Assembly: GCA_002338565.1 (NCBI GenBank)
Contig: DDIN01000002.1
Span: 219,885-283,884, forward strand
Direction: 5' to 3'
From: Hyphomonadaceae bacterium UBA1849
GTDB taxonomy: Bacteria > Pseudomonadota > Alphaproteobacteria > Caulobacterales > Hyphomonadaceae
DNA: 64,000 bases
Part shown: piece after piece, positions 32,502-40,931 of the stretch
How the letters are laid out: each line of letters starts with the position of its first letter
Numbering within the stretch: the stretch's first letter is position 1
Notes under the pieces: generated by a model
What the model was told of the DNA's origin: nothing
Seen by the model: only the letters and a program-made list of their open reading frames with translations
Databases searched by the model: none
Made by a program: the position numbers and the translations under genes

Positions 32502-34529
32502 ATGTCGCGTTTGATCCATCTTCTTGGTGCAGGTTCTGTTCTGGCTCTCGGCCTCGCAATGCCTCAGGCATTTGCGCAGGATGCGGAAGATCAGTCATTG
32601 CAGCCTCTCGTCGTTGTCGATGGAGATCGGCTTGAAACCGACCCTGGCTCCGTGTCATTCATCGACGAAGATCTGGTTTCTGAGACTCTGGCGGATCACC
32701 CTGCAGAAATTTTAAACGTGCTGCCTGGTGTAAATATCCACACTAATTCCGGTCAGGAGCATTTGATCGCAATTCGCTCTCCAGTACTGAATGGTGGAGC
32801 TGGGCAGGGTAGTTTCCTCGTTTTGCAAAATGGCGTTCCCACGCGGTCGCCTGCGTTCGGAAACGTGAATATGTTGTTCGAAACGCATCATGAAATCGCT
32901 GACTCTATTGGCGTAGTGCGTGGTCCCGGCTCAGCGGCCTACGGCTCAAACGCGGTGCACGGCGTAGTGGACCTTTTTCTGCCATCCGCAGAATCAAGCG
33001 GAACAGATTTCACTATCAGCTCATCTACCCTTTCCCGCACGCGCGGCGATATCGTGACGGGAAATGGTAGTCAGGTTCTCGGCCTGACCGTTCAACATGA
33101 TGCAGGCTGGCGCGATGATACGAGTGTCGACCAACAAAAGCTTTATCTGGCGACGGCCGTAGAGTTTGCGGGCTGGTCCGGGCAGGCATGGCTATCTGCC
33201 ATGAACCTCAATCAGGAGACCGGTGGCTTCATTCAGGGCTTTGAAGCGTATGAGGACGAGGACGTTTCAGAAAGTAATCCAAATCCCGAAGCTTTTCGTG
33301 ACGCGCAGTTCGCCATGGCGGCTATCGATTTGAACCGCTCTTTCGGCGAGTATGATGTGAATGTCACGCCATATGCGCGCTGGCAGGAAATGGAATTCCG
33401 TCAGCACTTCCTGCCGTATAAAGGCTTCGAAGAGAACAGCCATTCCGCCTTTGGAGTGATGGGTGATGTGACCCGTCAATATGATGAACTACGTTGGACG
33501 GTCGGTGGCATGGTCGATGCTGCGAGCGGTGACCTGCTTGAAACGCAGCCCGCGCCCTTTGGCTTCTTCCCGGGCGATAGCCGTTTCCCTGTCGGCGTTC
33601 ACTATGACTATACCGTCGAGACGCTGGCTCTCGCGCTTTGGGGTGAGCTGGAATATGAAATTTCGGACGATATTCGGGTTCTGGCGGGACTTCGTGCCGA
33701 AACGCACGACTATGATTACACCACGCGCGCGCCTGCTGGCATAAATGGCCGCTTCAATGTGCCTGCAGACCGGTCTGACAGTTTTGATCTGGTGACGCCG
33801 AAGCTCGGTATCATCTGGGATGATGCTATCGGCAGTGTGGCGCTCTATGCGAACTATGCGCGAGGTCAGCGTGCGCCGCAAGCATCCGACCTTTACCGTC
33901 TGCAAAGCCTGCAAACGGTAGGCGAGGTGAAATCTGAAACGCTGGACAGCCTCGAAATTGGTGCACGTGGTGCCGTGTTAGATGGCCGCCTTTATTTTGA
34001 CGTCGCCGCCTACGTGATGGAGAAGGAGAATTACTTCTTCCGCGATGCGCAGGGACTCAACGTTATTGGTGGGCGCACCGACCATGTCGGCATTGAAGGA
34101 CAGGCGAGCTTTGAGGTGACCGACACTGTGACGGTCTCTGGTAATCTGAGCTGGGCTGAGCACACATATGCCTTCAATCGCGCGGCGAACGGCATTGTCG
34201 ATGGCAATCCGATCGATTCTGCGCCTGAATGGCTGGGTGATCTACGCATTGCATGGGCGCCGACAGACCGCTTCGATGCCAGCCTCAGCCTCGAATATGT
34301 AGGTGAGTACTTCACAAATGAAGCGAATACCGCAAGCTATGACGGGCACACTGTTGCGTCTGCGCGCGCAAGCTATGACCTGACCGATCAGCTTGAAGCC
34401 TTCGTTATCATCCGCAACCTGACAGACGAGCGCTATGCCGACCGGGCTGACTTCGCATTCGGTAATCACCGGTATTTCCCGGGCGAGCCAATGAATGCAA
34501 CATTCGGAGTGCGGGCGTCCTTCGATTAA
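32502..34529 (+). CDS. TonB-dependent outer-membrane receptor
   Basis: About 675 residues with signal peptide MSRLIHLLGAGSVLALGLAM ending FAQ. The plug domain follows (LADHPAEILNVLPGVNIHTNSGQEHLIAIRSP, then GVVRGPGSAAYGSNAVHGVVD), and a 22-strand-type barrel ends in Asp after FFGVRASF-like sequence. GGGAGG precedes the ATG at 32502; an earlier TTG/ATG frame from 32439 lacks support. The short plug and conserved GPGSAAYGSNAV motif are shared with siderophore, cobalamin and metal receptors. The ligand is unknown; a nucleoside or metal ligand is possible. Confidence 0.92.
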   Translation: MSRLIHLLGAGSVLALGLAMPQAFAQDAEDQSLQPLVVVDGDRLETDPGSVSFIDEDLVSETLADHPAEILNVLPGVNIHTNSGQEHLIAIRSPVLNGGAGQGSFLVLQNGVPTRSPAFGNVNMLFETHHEIADSIGVVRGPGSAAYGSNAVHGVVDLFLPSAESSGTDFTISSSTLSRTRGDIVTGNGSQVLGLTVQHDAGWRDDTSVDQQKLYLATAVEFAGWSGQAWLSAMNLNQETGGFIQGFEAYEDEDVSESNPNPEAFRDAQFAMAAIDLNRSFGEYDVNVTPYARWQEMEFRQHFLPYKGFEENSHSAFGVMGDVTRQYDELRWTVGGMVDAASGDLLETQPAPFGFFPGDSRFPVGVHYDYTVETLALALWGELEYEISDDIRVLAGLRAETHDYDYTTRAPAGINGRFNVPADRSDSFDLVTPKLGIIWDDAIGSVALYANYARGQRAPQASDLYRLQSLQTVGEVKSETLDSLEIGARGAVLDGRLYFDVAAYVMEKENYFFRDAQGLNVIGGRTDHVGIEGQASFEVTDTVTVSGNLSWAEHTYAFNRAANGIVDGNPIDSAPEWLGDLRIAWAPTDRFDASLSLEYVGEYFTNEANTASYDGHTVASARASYDLTDQLEAFVIIRNLTDERYADRADFAFGNHRYFPGEPMNATFGVRASFD

Positions 34530-34598
34530 CGCTGCGTGACGGGTTGAAAAACTTCACGTCCGGACCGACTGTCTAATCAGTCACTGGGAGTGAAACAT

Positions 34599-35219
34599 AT
34601 GAAATTATATAGTGCTAAAGGCGCACCGAATCCGGATCGCGTAACCTTCTTCCTGAAAGAGAAGGGCAAGCTTGATGAGGTCGAAATCATCGAGCTCGCA
34701 CTTCTGGAAGGTGAGCACCGCAGTTCAGATTATAAGTCAGTGAACGAGCTTGCACGGGTGCCTTCTCTGAAACTGGATGATGGCACTGTGATTGGCGAGA
34801 GTCGCGCCATCTGTACTTACCTGGAAAGCACTTTTCCCGAGCCTAACCTGATGGGACGTGACGGGCTGGAACGTGCGCAGATCGAAATGTGGGATCGCCG
34901 TGTAGAGCTCATGCTGATGATGTCGATTGCAGGCTGGTTCCGTCATGGCCACCCACGCGCGGCGGCTCTGGAAGCAAAGCAATCCAAAGAATGGTCTGAA
35001 ATGTCAGAAGAGCAGACGCTGAAGACGGCTGACTATTTCGACCGTGTTCTGGAGCGGACCGAGTTTGTAGCCGGTGACCGTTTCACCAATGCCGATATCA
35101 CGCTGTTTATCTGCATGAATTTCGGCCTCTATATGCGCTGTAAGCTCTGGGAAGGGCGGCCTAACCTGTCTCGTTGGTTCGAGGCCATGCAGGCGCGCCC
35201 TATGGCTGCCAAAGACTAG
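34599..35219 (+). CDS. Glutathione S-transferase family protein
   Basis: A 206-residue protein with an N-terminal thioredoxin-like domain (MKLYSAKGAPNPDRVTFFLKEKG; VPSLKLDDGTVIGESRAICTYLE carries the cis-Pro and the glutathione Glu-Ser pair) and a helical C-terminal domain with the N-capping motif FTNADITLFI. The ATG at 34599 has GGGAG eight bases upstream, whereas the GTG nine bases earlier does not. Soluble detoxification or isomerase role; substrate unknown. Its stop overlaps the convergent thioesterase stop by four bases. Confidence 0.92.
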   Translation: MKLYSAKGAPNPDRVTFFLKEKGKLDEVEIIELALLEGEHRSSDYKSVNELARVPSLKLDDGTVIGESRAICTYLESTFPEPNLMGRDGLERAQIEMWDRRVELMLMMSIAGWFRHGHPRAAALEAKQSKEWSEMSEEQTLKTADYFDRVLERTEFVAGDRFTNADITLFICMNFGLYMRCKLWEGRPNLSRWFEAMQARPMAAKD

Positions 35220-35656
35220 CTGTTTGGCCGCTTACGCAGGATTTTGATTGTTCCTGAGAAATTGAGGCAGGGCGTTCCGTTGGCGGTGACGACACCGCGT
35301 ACAAACACAACTGAACGGCCTGCTTTCAGAACGTCACCTCGTACTTCCATCATGTCGCCGACGGATGCGGCGCTGAGAAATTCTGAATTCATGGAAAGCG
35401 TTACGCCCGGTGTCTCGTCATTGATGATTTCATCGGTGATAACGAATAGCCCGAAATCGGCGAAAGACATCATACAGCCGCCATGCATATTGCCGTGGCC
35501 GTTCATGTGGCGAGGCTCCGCCCGGAAGGCACCGACCATTTCGCCATTGTCGTCTTTCTTCATATAGAACGGACCGACCAGCTGGGATTCATAGGCGTCG
35601 CCATCCCAATAATGCCAGCCTGCAAATTCACCCTCGGTCTTTAGTGTATACCCCAT
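35216..35656 (-). CDS. PaaI-type hot-dog thioesterase
   Basis: A 146-residue hot-dog protein. HGNMHGGCMMSFADFGLF holds the HGG and Asp motif of the PaaI/YbgC-like group, and SVGDMMEVRGDVLKAGRSVVFVRGVV is the second half of the fold. It probably hydrolyses acyl-CoA thioesters. Its ATG follows a hairpin whose 3' arm contains the likely AGGG ribosome site, so translation may be limited by RNA structure. Confidence 0.88.
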   Translation of the reverse strand: MGYTLKTEGEFAGWHYWDGDAYESQLVGPFYMKKDDNGEMVGAFRAEPRHMNGHGNMHGGCMMSFADFGLFVITDEIINDETPGVTLSMNSEFLSAASVGDMMEVRGDVLKAGRSVVFVRGVVTANGTPCLNFSGTIKILRKRPNS

Positions 35657-35690
35657 AGAAAACGGCCCTGTTCGTTAGAATCAGGACCGT
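35657..35690 (-). terminator. Hairpin before the thioesterase gene, overlapping its ribosome site
   Basis: On the minus strand ACGGTCCTG pairs with CAGGGCCGT and is followed by TTTTCT and the ATG. One position is a G-U pair on this strand but a C-A mismatch on the other, so the structure favours minus-strand RNA. It could terminate the DUF2807 transcript and hide the thioesterase ribosome site. Confidence 0.5.
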
Positions 35691-35723
35691 CTTTAAGTTC
35701 TCAAAAGAGTGAGGTCTAGGCCT

Positions 35724-36308
35724 CTATCGGATCTGACGAACCTGACCGCCGCCGATCACGCTACGGTTTACCTCAGGTGAGCCGATATAGCCGATTTCGC
35801 CGCCGCCAATGATGGAGACATTGAGCTCTGTCGCTGCCGCAACGTCAATTTCACCGCCGCCAACAATAGAGATGTTCACTTCGTTCGCCTGTACGGAACG
35901 CGCATCAATGTCGCCGCCACCGACGAGGGCAATGTTCAGTTCGCTTGTATTCGGGAAGTCGCCATCAATCATCATATCGCCACCGCCGGTGATCGCGATG
36001 TTATCGATAGATGGAAGAGTGACCACAATTGTGTCTGCGTGATTGTCGCGGCACTGACGGTCGCATTCTAGAACCAGCGTGTTGTCATCCAGACCGACAA
36101 GCCAGCCTTGCGATTCAGCTTCCCGGTTCACAGCGAATGTGCGGCCGTGCTGAATGTGGACGTCGCCACCACCACGAAGTTCCAGGCCATCAAAATTTGA
36201 TTGAGTAATGTTCTGGGAGCCCACAAGATCAAGATCGTCGTCGTCAGCATTGATGACGATACAGCCGGACAGGAGTGTAGCAGCGAGCAGAATTGGAATG
36301 AGTTTCAT
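35724..36308 (-). CDS. GIN-domain (DUF2807) lipoprotein
   Basis: About 194 residues starting MKLIPILLAATLLSGC, a lipoprotein signal with Cys16 as the lipidated residue. The body is a right-handed beta-solenoid-like repeat with copies of GGGDI, GGGDM, GGGEI and GGGQV spaced about 18-22 residues apart, diagnostic of DUF2807/GIN proteins. A single CDRQC pair lies near residue 85. It sits in the inner leaflet of the outer membrane or the periplasm by inference. Function unknown. Confidence 0.85.
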   Translation of the reverse strand: MKLIPILLAATLLSGCIVINADDDDLDLVGSQNITQSNFDGLELRGGGDVHIQHGRTFAVNREAESQGWLVGLDDNTLVLECDRQCRDNHADTIVVTLPSIDNIAITGGGDMMIDGDFPNTSELNIALVGGGDIDARSVQANEVNISIVGGGEIDVAAATELNVSIIGGGEIGYIGSPEVNRSVIGGGQVRQIR

Positions 36309-36428
36309 CAGTGGTCTCCGAATTATTGAAAAACGATACACCAATTATCGTTTTTCGGCAAGTGAAAATATTTTCACGTTTAATCCGGGCCGCCTTTCCC
36401 ATTGTCATATTATGCCTGCAGTTCTAGT

Positions 36429-36443
36429 TAGTGTCCGACACTA
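36429..36443. promoter_or_regulatory. Perfect palindrome upstream of acyl-CoA dehydrogenase
   Basis: TAGTGTC-C-GACACTA: two seven-base arms around one central base, 43 bases before the dehydrogenase ATG and between it and the divergent lipoprotein gene. Size and symmetry suit a TetR- or GntR-type operator for fatty-acid genes. The cognate regulator is unknown. Confidence 0.55.
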
Positions 36444-36486
36444 TATCAAAGTCGCTATATAAAAGTTGCGCGGGAGAAACACGTAA

Positions 36487-37647
36487 ATGGCATATGATCA
36501 GGAAACACGGGATGCGCTGATTGAGATGGTGCGTCGTTTCGTCGACGAGCAGTGCAAACCGATTGAAGGTCAGGTTGCTGAAGAAGACGCTGTTCCACAG
36601 GACGTCGTCGACGGCATGAAAGAGCTCGGCCTGTTTGGTATTTCCATTCCTGAAGAGTTTGGCGGCCTTGGCCTCAATATGGAAGAAGAAGTGCTTGTCG
36701 CGCTTGAGCTCGGCCAGACATCTCCTGCATTCCGTTCCGTTGCGGGTACCAATATCGGTATCGGTTCTCAGGGCCTCGTCATGTGGGGTAATGACGAGCA
36801 GAAAGCGCAATGGCTGCCGAAAATCGCGAGCGGCGAGATTATCACTTCATTCTGTCTCACAGAGCCTGAAGCCGGTTCTGATGCGGGTAGCGTGAAGACG
36901 CGTGCAGAGCGCGATGGCGACCATTACATTCTGAACGGTACGAAACGTTACATCACAAACGCAAACAAAGCCGACCTTCTGACGGTTATGGCGCGTACAG
37001 ACCAGAACACACCAGGCGGCAAAGGCTTGTCGTCCTTCCTCGTTGAAACGACGACTCCGGGCGTAACGATTGGTAAGCCTGAAAAGAAAATGGGCCAGCA
37101 GGGCGCGCACGTTTGTGACGTGATCTTCGACAATGCACGTGTGCCTGTGGCGAACCGCCTTGGCGAAGAGGGCGATGGCTTTAAAGTCGCTATGTCCGTT
37201 CTGGACCGTGGTCGTCTTCACATTTCAGCGGTTTGTACGGGCGTTGCAGAGCGACTGATTTCCGAAATGACGAACTATGCTGTCGAGCGTAAGCAGTTTG
37301 GTGAGCCGATTGCGAACCACCAGCTGGTTCAGGCGATGATGGCCGACAGCTATGCAGAAGCTTATGCAGCGCGCTGCATGGTGCTCGATGCGGCGCAAAA
37401 GCGTGACCGCGGCGAGAACGTAACGCTGCTGGCAGCAAGCTGTAAGATGTTTGCGTCTGAGATGGTTGGTCGTGTCGCTGACCGTGCGGTTCAAGTCTTC
37501 GGCGGTGCCGGTTATATCGCTGATTACGGCATTGAGCGTTTCTATCGCGATGTACGTATCTTCCGTCTCTATGAAGGTACAACGCAAATCCAACAGATCG
37601 TTATCGGTCGTGGCCTCGCGAAACTGGCTAAAGACGGCCAGATCTAA
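36487..37647 (+). CDS. Acyl-CoA dehydrogenase
   Basis: A 386-residue FAD enzyme that introduces the alpha-beta double bond in acyl-CoA. Signatures CLTEPEAGSDAGSVKTRA and GGAGYIADYGIERFYRDVRIFRLYEGTTQIQ contain the FAD loop and the catalytic glutamate (in YEGTTQ). GGGAGA precedes the ATG. A tight terminator follows. Electron transfer would go through ETF. Chain length specificity is not visible. Confidence 0.95.
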   Translation: MAYDQETRDALIEMVRRFVDEQCKPIEGQVAEEDAVPQDVVDGMKELGLFGISIPEEFGGLGLNMEEEVLVALELGQTSPAFRSVAGTNIGIGSQGLVMWGNDEQKAQWLPKIASGEIITSFCLTEPEAGSDAGSVKTRAERDGDHYILNGTKRYITNANKADLLTVMARTDQNTPGGKGLSSFLVETTTPGVTIGKPEKKMGQQGAHVCDVIFDNARVPVANRLGEEGDGFKVAMSVLDRGRLHISAVCTGVAERLISEMTNYAVERKQFGEPIANHQLVQAMMADSYAEAYAARCMVLDAAQKRDRGENVTLLAASCKMFASEMVGRVADRAVQVFGGAGYIADYGIERFYRDVRIFRLYEGTTQIQQIVIGRGLAKLAKDGQI

Positions 37648-37668
37648 CGGGCAGCTATCCTGATTTGG

Positions 37669-37695
37669 AAAAGGGGAGCTTCGGCTCCCCTTTTT
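37669..37695 (+). terminator. Rho-independent terminator of the acyl-CoA dehydrogenase gene
   Basis: AAGGGGAGC-TTCG-GCTCCCCTT with a stable UUCG-type tetraloop and a run of five T residues, 22 bases after the stop. Confidence 0.92.
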
Positions 37696-37717
37696 GTTCT
37701 CTGTGTCGGCAAGCAAA

Positions 37718-37745
37718 GAAAAAGCCCGGCGCTGGACCGGGCTTT
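37718..37745 (-). terminator. Rho-independent terminator of hspQ
   Basis: On the minus strand AAAGCCCGG / CCGGGCTTT with a seven-base loop followed by TTTC, 11 bases after the hspQ stop. Confidence 0.82.
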
Positions 37746-37756
37746 ATGTCGTCAGA

Positions 37757-38086
37757 TTAGTTAGCCAGTTCGGGCCGGACCCTATAAGCCTGTCCATCCT
37801 TCTCCATGAAAATCTCGTTGATTTGCGGATGGTCAACAGGGCCGCCATCAGCGTCATCCAGCAAGTTTTGCTCGGAAACATAAGCCACGTAATGGCTTTG
37901 CTCGTTTTCCGCGAGCAGGTGATAGAAAGGCTGGTCCTTGCTTGGCCGTACATTCTCCGGAATTGATTCCCACCACTCGTCGGAGTTTGAGAATTCCGGG
38001 TCGACGTCAAAGATCACGCCTCGGAAAGGGTAGAGACGGTGCTTGACGACCTGGCCGATCTGGAATTTTGCCATGCGATCTGTCAT
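37757..38086 (-). CDS. hspQ: Heat shock protein HspQ
   Basis: About 109 residues containing FQIGQVVKHRLYPFRGVIFDVDPEF, YHLLAENEQSHYVAYVSEQNLL and HPQINEIF, the full HspQ/YccV-like hemimethylated-DNA-binding fold. In Escherichia coli HspQ is a Lon specificity factor and regulator. I chose the ATG at 38086 because of a GAGG site about ten bases upstream; 38074 is an alternative. A heat-shock-like promoter is visible upstream. Confidence 0.9.
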   Translation of the reverse strand: MTDRMAKFQIGQVVKHRLYPFRGVIFDVDPEFSNSDEWWESIPENVRPSKDQPFYHLLAENEQSHYVAYVSEQNLLDDADGGPVDHPQINEIFMEKDGQAYRVRPELAN

Positions 38087-38119
38087 TTTGAACAACCTCG
38101 TCACTTCAGTTCCCTATAA

Positions 38120-38148
38120 AGATAGATGCACCTACCCCACTCAACAAG
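38120..38148 (-). promoter_or_regulatory. Sigma-32-like promoter of hspQ
   Basis: On the minus strand CTTG, an 18-base spacer and TCTATCT fit the alphaproteobacterial RpoH consensus (CTTG-N17/18-CYTATNT) except for one position, 34 bases upstream of the hspQ ATG. HspQ is heat-induced in enterobacteria, which supports the assignment. Confidence 0.5.
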
Positions 38149-38217
38149 ATGTCAGAGCTTTTGCTTCTGCATTACGTCTGCTAGTCTGGTCGCAACTTAA
38201 GCATTCAGAGCGGTACT

Positions 38218-39348
38218 ATGCTCACCTCCAAAGCGTCTCAAAAGAAGAGGCGTCGGCGGCCGAAACAAAAAAAGCCCGATCGCAAGCCCGTATACGCGGC
38301 TATTGATTTGGGTACGAATAATTGTCGTCTGCTGGTTGCAGAAGAAAAAGGCCGGCGGTTTCGGGTTGTCGACTCATTTTCTCAGATCGTCCGTCTGGGC
38401 GAAGGTCTCACATCTTCAGGCATGCTGTCTGAAGATGCGATTGAGCGCACCATAAGTGCGCTTTCCGTCATTCGCGACAAACTCAAGAATCACAATGTGA
38501 AGCGGCTCAAATGCGTCGCAACGCAGGCGTGCCGTGCGGCAACGAACGGTCGTGAGTTCATTGAGCGCGTTCAGAAGGAAGTCGGACTGTCCTTCAAGAT
38601 TATCTCACCGAAAGAAGAAGCGCGTCTGGCCGTGACCGGCGCGCTCGATCTGCTGGAGAATGATAAGGAAGTCGCGCTCGTCGTGGATATCGGTGGTGGC
38701 TCAACCGAATTGTGCTGGGTCGATATTGCAAAAGCGAAGAAGCGCGGCTTGAAGAACTCACTGGAAAAGACGCCAATGATCGCTTGGGCAAGTTTCCCGT
38801 TAGGCGTCGTCACCTTGTCAGAGCAGTTCCCGGAACGGCCGGACGATCCGAACTGGTATCCGGAAATGCTGGCCTATGCCCGGAACATGCTTCAAGAGTT
38901 TAAGAGGGGGCAGGACTTCTCTGAAATCTTTAAGGAAAATCGTGGCCACCTGATTGGAACGAGCGGCACTGTCACCAGCCTGTGCGCAGTGCATCTCGAT
39001 CTGGATAAATATATCCGGTCCATCGTGGATGGTAGCATGTTTGCTCGCGAGGACGCATTGGCTGCCCGTCACCGCCTGTCTTCACTAACGAAGGCGGGGC
39101 GGGCACAGATCGGCTGTATTGGTGACGGTCGCTCGGATCTTGTGCTTTCAGGGTGCGCGATTCTGGAAGCCATATGGGAGCTATGGCCGTGCGAGCAGAT
39201 GCGTGTCGCCGACAGGGGCCTGCGAGAAGGCCTGCTCATGTCGCTCATTCACGGAAAGCCGCCGCGCAAACGGCGCCGCAATTCAAATAGTGATCAGGAA
39301 GGTGACGTGTCTGACGCACCGCCTGAGAAGGAGGCCGATTTTGGCTGA
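38218..39348 (+). CDS. Ppx/GppA-family exopolyphosphatase
   Basis: A 376-residue ASKHA-fold phosphatase. A very basic N-terminal tail (QKKRRRRPKQKKPDRK) precedes the first phosphate loop VYAAIDLGTNNCRLLVAE. VVDIGGGSTELCWV and LIGTSGTVTSL are the further motifs. It hydrolyses polyphosphate or pppGpp. Only the two N-terminal domains are present, without the HD-like extension of long Ppx proteins. It overlaps the rlmE start by eight bases, and pairing with rlmE is common in Alphaproteobacteria. Confidence 0.9.
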   Translation: MLTSKASQKKRRRRPKQKKPDRKPVYAAIDLGTNNCRLLVAEEKGRRFRVVDSFSQIVRLGEGLTSSGMLSEDAIERTISALSVIRDKLKNHNVKRLKCVATQACRAATNGREFIERVQKEVGLSFKIISPKEEARLAVTGALDLLENDKEVALVVDIGGGSTELCWVDIAKAKKRGLKNSLEKTPMIAWASFPLGVVTLSEQFPERPDDPNWYPEMLAYARNMLQEFKRGQDFSEIFKENRGHLIGTSGTVTSLCAVHLDLDKYIRSIVDGSMFAREDALAARHRLSSLTKAGRAQIGCIGDGRSDLVLSGCAILEAIWELWPCEQMRVADRGLREGLLMSLIHGKPPRKRRRNSNSDQEGDVSDAPPEKEADFG

Positions 39349-40060
39349 TGATGGAAAACGTCGCTGGAACGGCAAAGGCATCGGAGCTGGAAAAGGCTCT
39401 GCTGGTCGAACCGCGAAGAAGAAAACGCCCGCCTACAACGCGCGAACCGAAAGCTCCAAGCGCTGGATCGAGCGCCAGCTTTCTGACCCATACGTGAAGA
39501 AAGCGCAGGATGCGGGGTATCGCTCGCGTGCCGCCTTCAAGCTCAACGAGCTTCAGGAGCGATTCGAGATCATCAAAAAGGGTGATGCAGTCGTTGACCT
39601 TGGTGCCGCGCCTGGTGGCTGGGTGCAGGTTGCGCTGTCGCTCGGAGCGTCCAAAGTGGTCGGTATCGACCTGCTCGAGATCGAGCCGATTGTGGGCGCT
39701 GTGCTCTTGCAGGGCGATGTGGCTGACGAAGCCGTCATGAAGCAGCTCGAAGGCGAGCTGGGCGGACTTGCGGACGTCGTGCTCTCGGACATGGCTGCGA
39801 ATACGACAGGCCACAGACAGACAGATCACCTTCGTACGGTGGCACTGGTCGAGCTTGCGGTAGATTTCGCGCTTGATGTGCTGAAGCCGGGCGGGACATT
39901 CTGTTCTAAGGTCTTCCAAGGTGGAACCAGCCCCGAACTTCTTGAGCGGCTGAAGGCGAACTTCACCGAAGTTAAGCACGCGAAACCGCCGGCGAGTCGG
40001 GCACATTCACCCGAAATTTACGTTCTCGCCAAAGGGTTTAAGGGCAAGCGTAAGGCGTAG
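39341..40060 (+). CDS. rlmE: 23S rRNA (uridine-2'-O) methyltransferase RlmE
   Basis: About 239 residues of the FtsJ/RrmJ family that methylates U2552 in the ribosomal A-loop. The catalytic K-D-K-E residues are in SRAAFKLNEL, LSDMAANTTG and CSKVFQG plus the terminal PEIYVLAKG, and SAM binds at DLGAAPGGW. The N-terminus is Lys/Gly/Arg-rich. The start is a TTG at 39341, six bases after GAAGGAGG and overlapping the ppx stop; the frame is open further upstream but inside ppx. A 40-base gap leads to the TetR gene. Confidence 0.92.
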   Translation: MADDGKRRWNGKGIGAGKGSAGRTAKKKTPAYNARTESSKRWIERQLSDPYVKKAQDAGYRSRAAFKLNELQERFEIIKKGDAVVDLGAAPGGWVQVALSLGASKVVGIDLLEIEPIVGAVLLQGDVADEAVMKQLEGELGGLADVVLSDMAANTTGHRQTDHLRTVALVELAVDFALDVLKPGGTFCSKVFQGGTSPELLERLKANFTEVKHAKPPASRAHSPEIYVLAKGFKGKRKA

Positions 40061-40100
40061 CTCAGGGCGTGGTGCGGTGAGATCAAGTGAGGCAGACTAA

Positions 40101-40763
40101 ATGGCCAATAGCGAAACACCGGTGAAGCCTGCCGCGAGAAAGCGGGTGCCAAATGTCGAACGGACCGCCAGAACGCGCGCAAAGCTGATTGAAGCCACTA
40201 TCGCATCTCTGCATGAAATCGGCTTTCATCAGACGACCACCACGGTCGTCGCGCAACGCGCTGGCGTGAGCCGGGGCGCAATGCTCCATCATTTCCCGAC
40301 CAAGGCAGATCTGATGATGGCAGCTGCCGAGCGTATGCGTGACATGCGTGGTGAGTTGCACCGGGAGCGGCTATCGAATCTGGAAACGCCTGCGGACAAG
40401 TTTCTCGCACTTATTGATGTGCTTTGGGAGGCAATGGTCTCGCCATCCGGCGTTGCTCGGATCGAACTTATGCTCAGTACAAGGAGCGATCCGGACATGG
40501 CTGAGAAGTTCGTTCGTATGAATGACGAACTCGATAAGCGCCATAAGGAAAGCGTTTGGGGGCTGTGCCAGTCAGCCGGAATGTCGGGTGATGAGGCGCG
40601 CGATAAAATCTACGCGTTCGTTCAGCTCTACGCTGCGGCATTACGTGGTCTTGCGATCGACGCTTTGCGTGAAGAGAGCCGTGAAGGCGCCGATTCGGCC
40701 GTCGAGCTTCTGAAAACCTTCCAATTGCAGATGTTCGAAGAATTAGTCGCGCGCCAAAACTGA
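40101..40763 (+). CDS. TetR-family transcriptional regulator
   Basis: A 220-residue one-component regulator. The DNA-binding helix-turn-helix is in ATIASLHEIGFHQTTTTVVAQRAGVSRGAMLHHFPTKADLM near residues 30-75. The C-terminal helical domain has no diagnostic ligand motif. It sits directly upstream of a large TonB receptor gene on the same strand, with 168 AT-rich bases in between that contain a palindrome, so it may control that receptor. The ligand is unknown. Confidence 0.92.
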   Translation: MANSETPVKPAARKRVPNVERTARTRAKLIEATIASLHEIGFHQTTTTVVAQRAGVSRGAMLHHFPTKADLMMAAAERMRDMRGELHRERLSNLETPADKFLALIDVLWEAMVSPSGVARIELMLSTRSDPDMAEKFVRMNDELDKRHKESVWGLCQSAGMSGDEARDKIYAFVQLYAAALRGLAIDALREESREGADSAVELLKTFQLQMFEELVARQN

Positions 40764-40818
40764 CCTTACGGCAAGGTTTGTGTGATAAAAACGACACTAC
40801 TACAATATATCATCATAT

Positions 40819-40835
40819 AGCGAACGGTGTTCACT
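40819..40835. promoter_or_regulatory. Candidate TetR operator before the large TonB receptor gene
   Basis: AGCGAAC-GGT-GTTCACT: six of seven arm positions pair, with the perfect core GAAC-GGT-GTTC. It lies in the AT-rich region between the TetR gene and the receptor. A second hairpin AGACCCA/TGGGTCT (40886-40904) sits just before the receptor's ribosome site. Confidence 0.4.
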
Positions 40836-40931
40836 AACATAATAGGTATTTACATTCTCACCAGTCATGCCTCTAAATGTGTTTAAGACCCAAAAAATGG
40901 GTCTGTATATAAAATACAAGTGGAGGAAATT

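Noticed and set aside
39119..39340. Upstream extension of rlmE inside ppx
   Set aside because: The frame runs through the end of ppx; the TTG at 39341 has a strong ribosome site and matches the family start.
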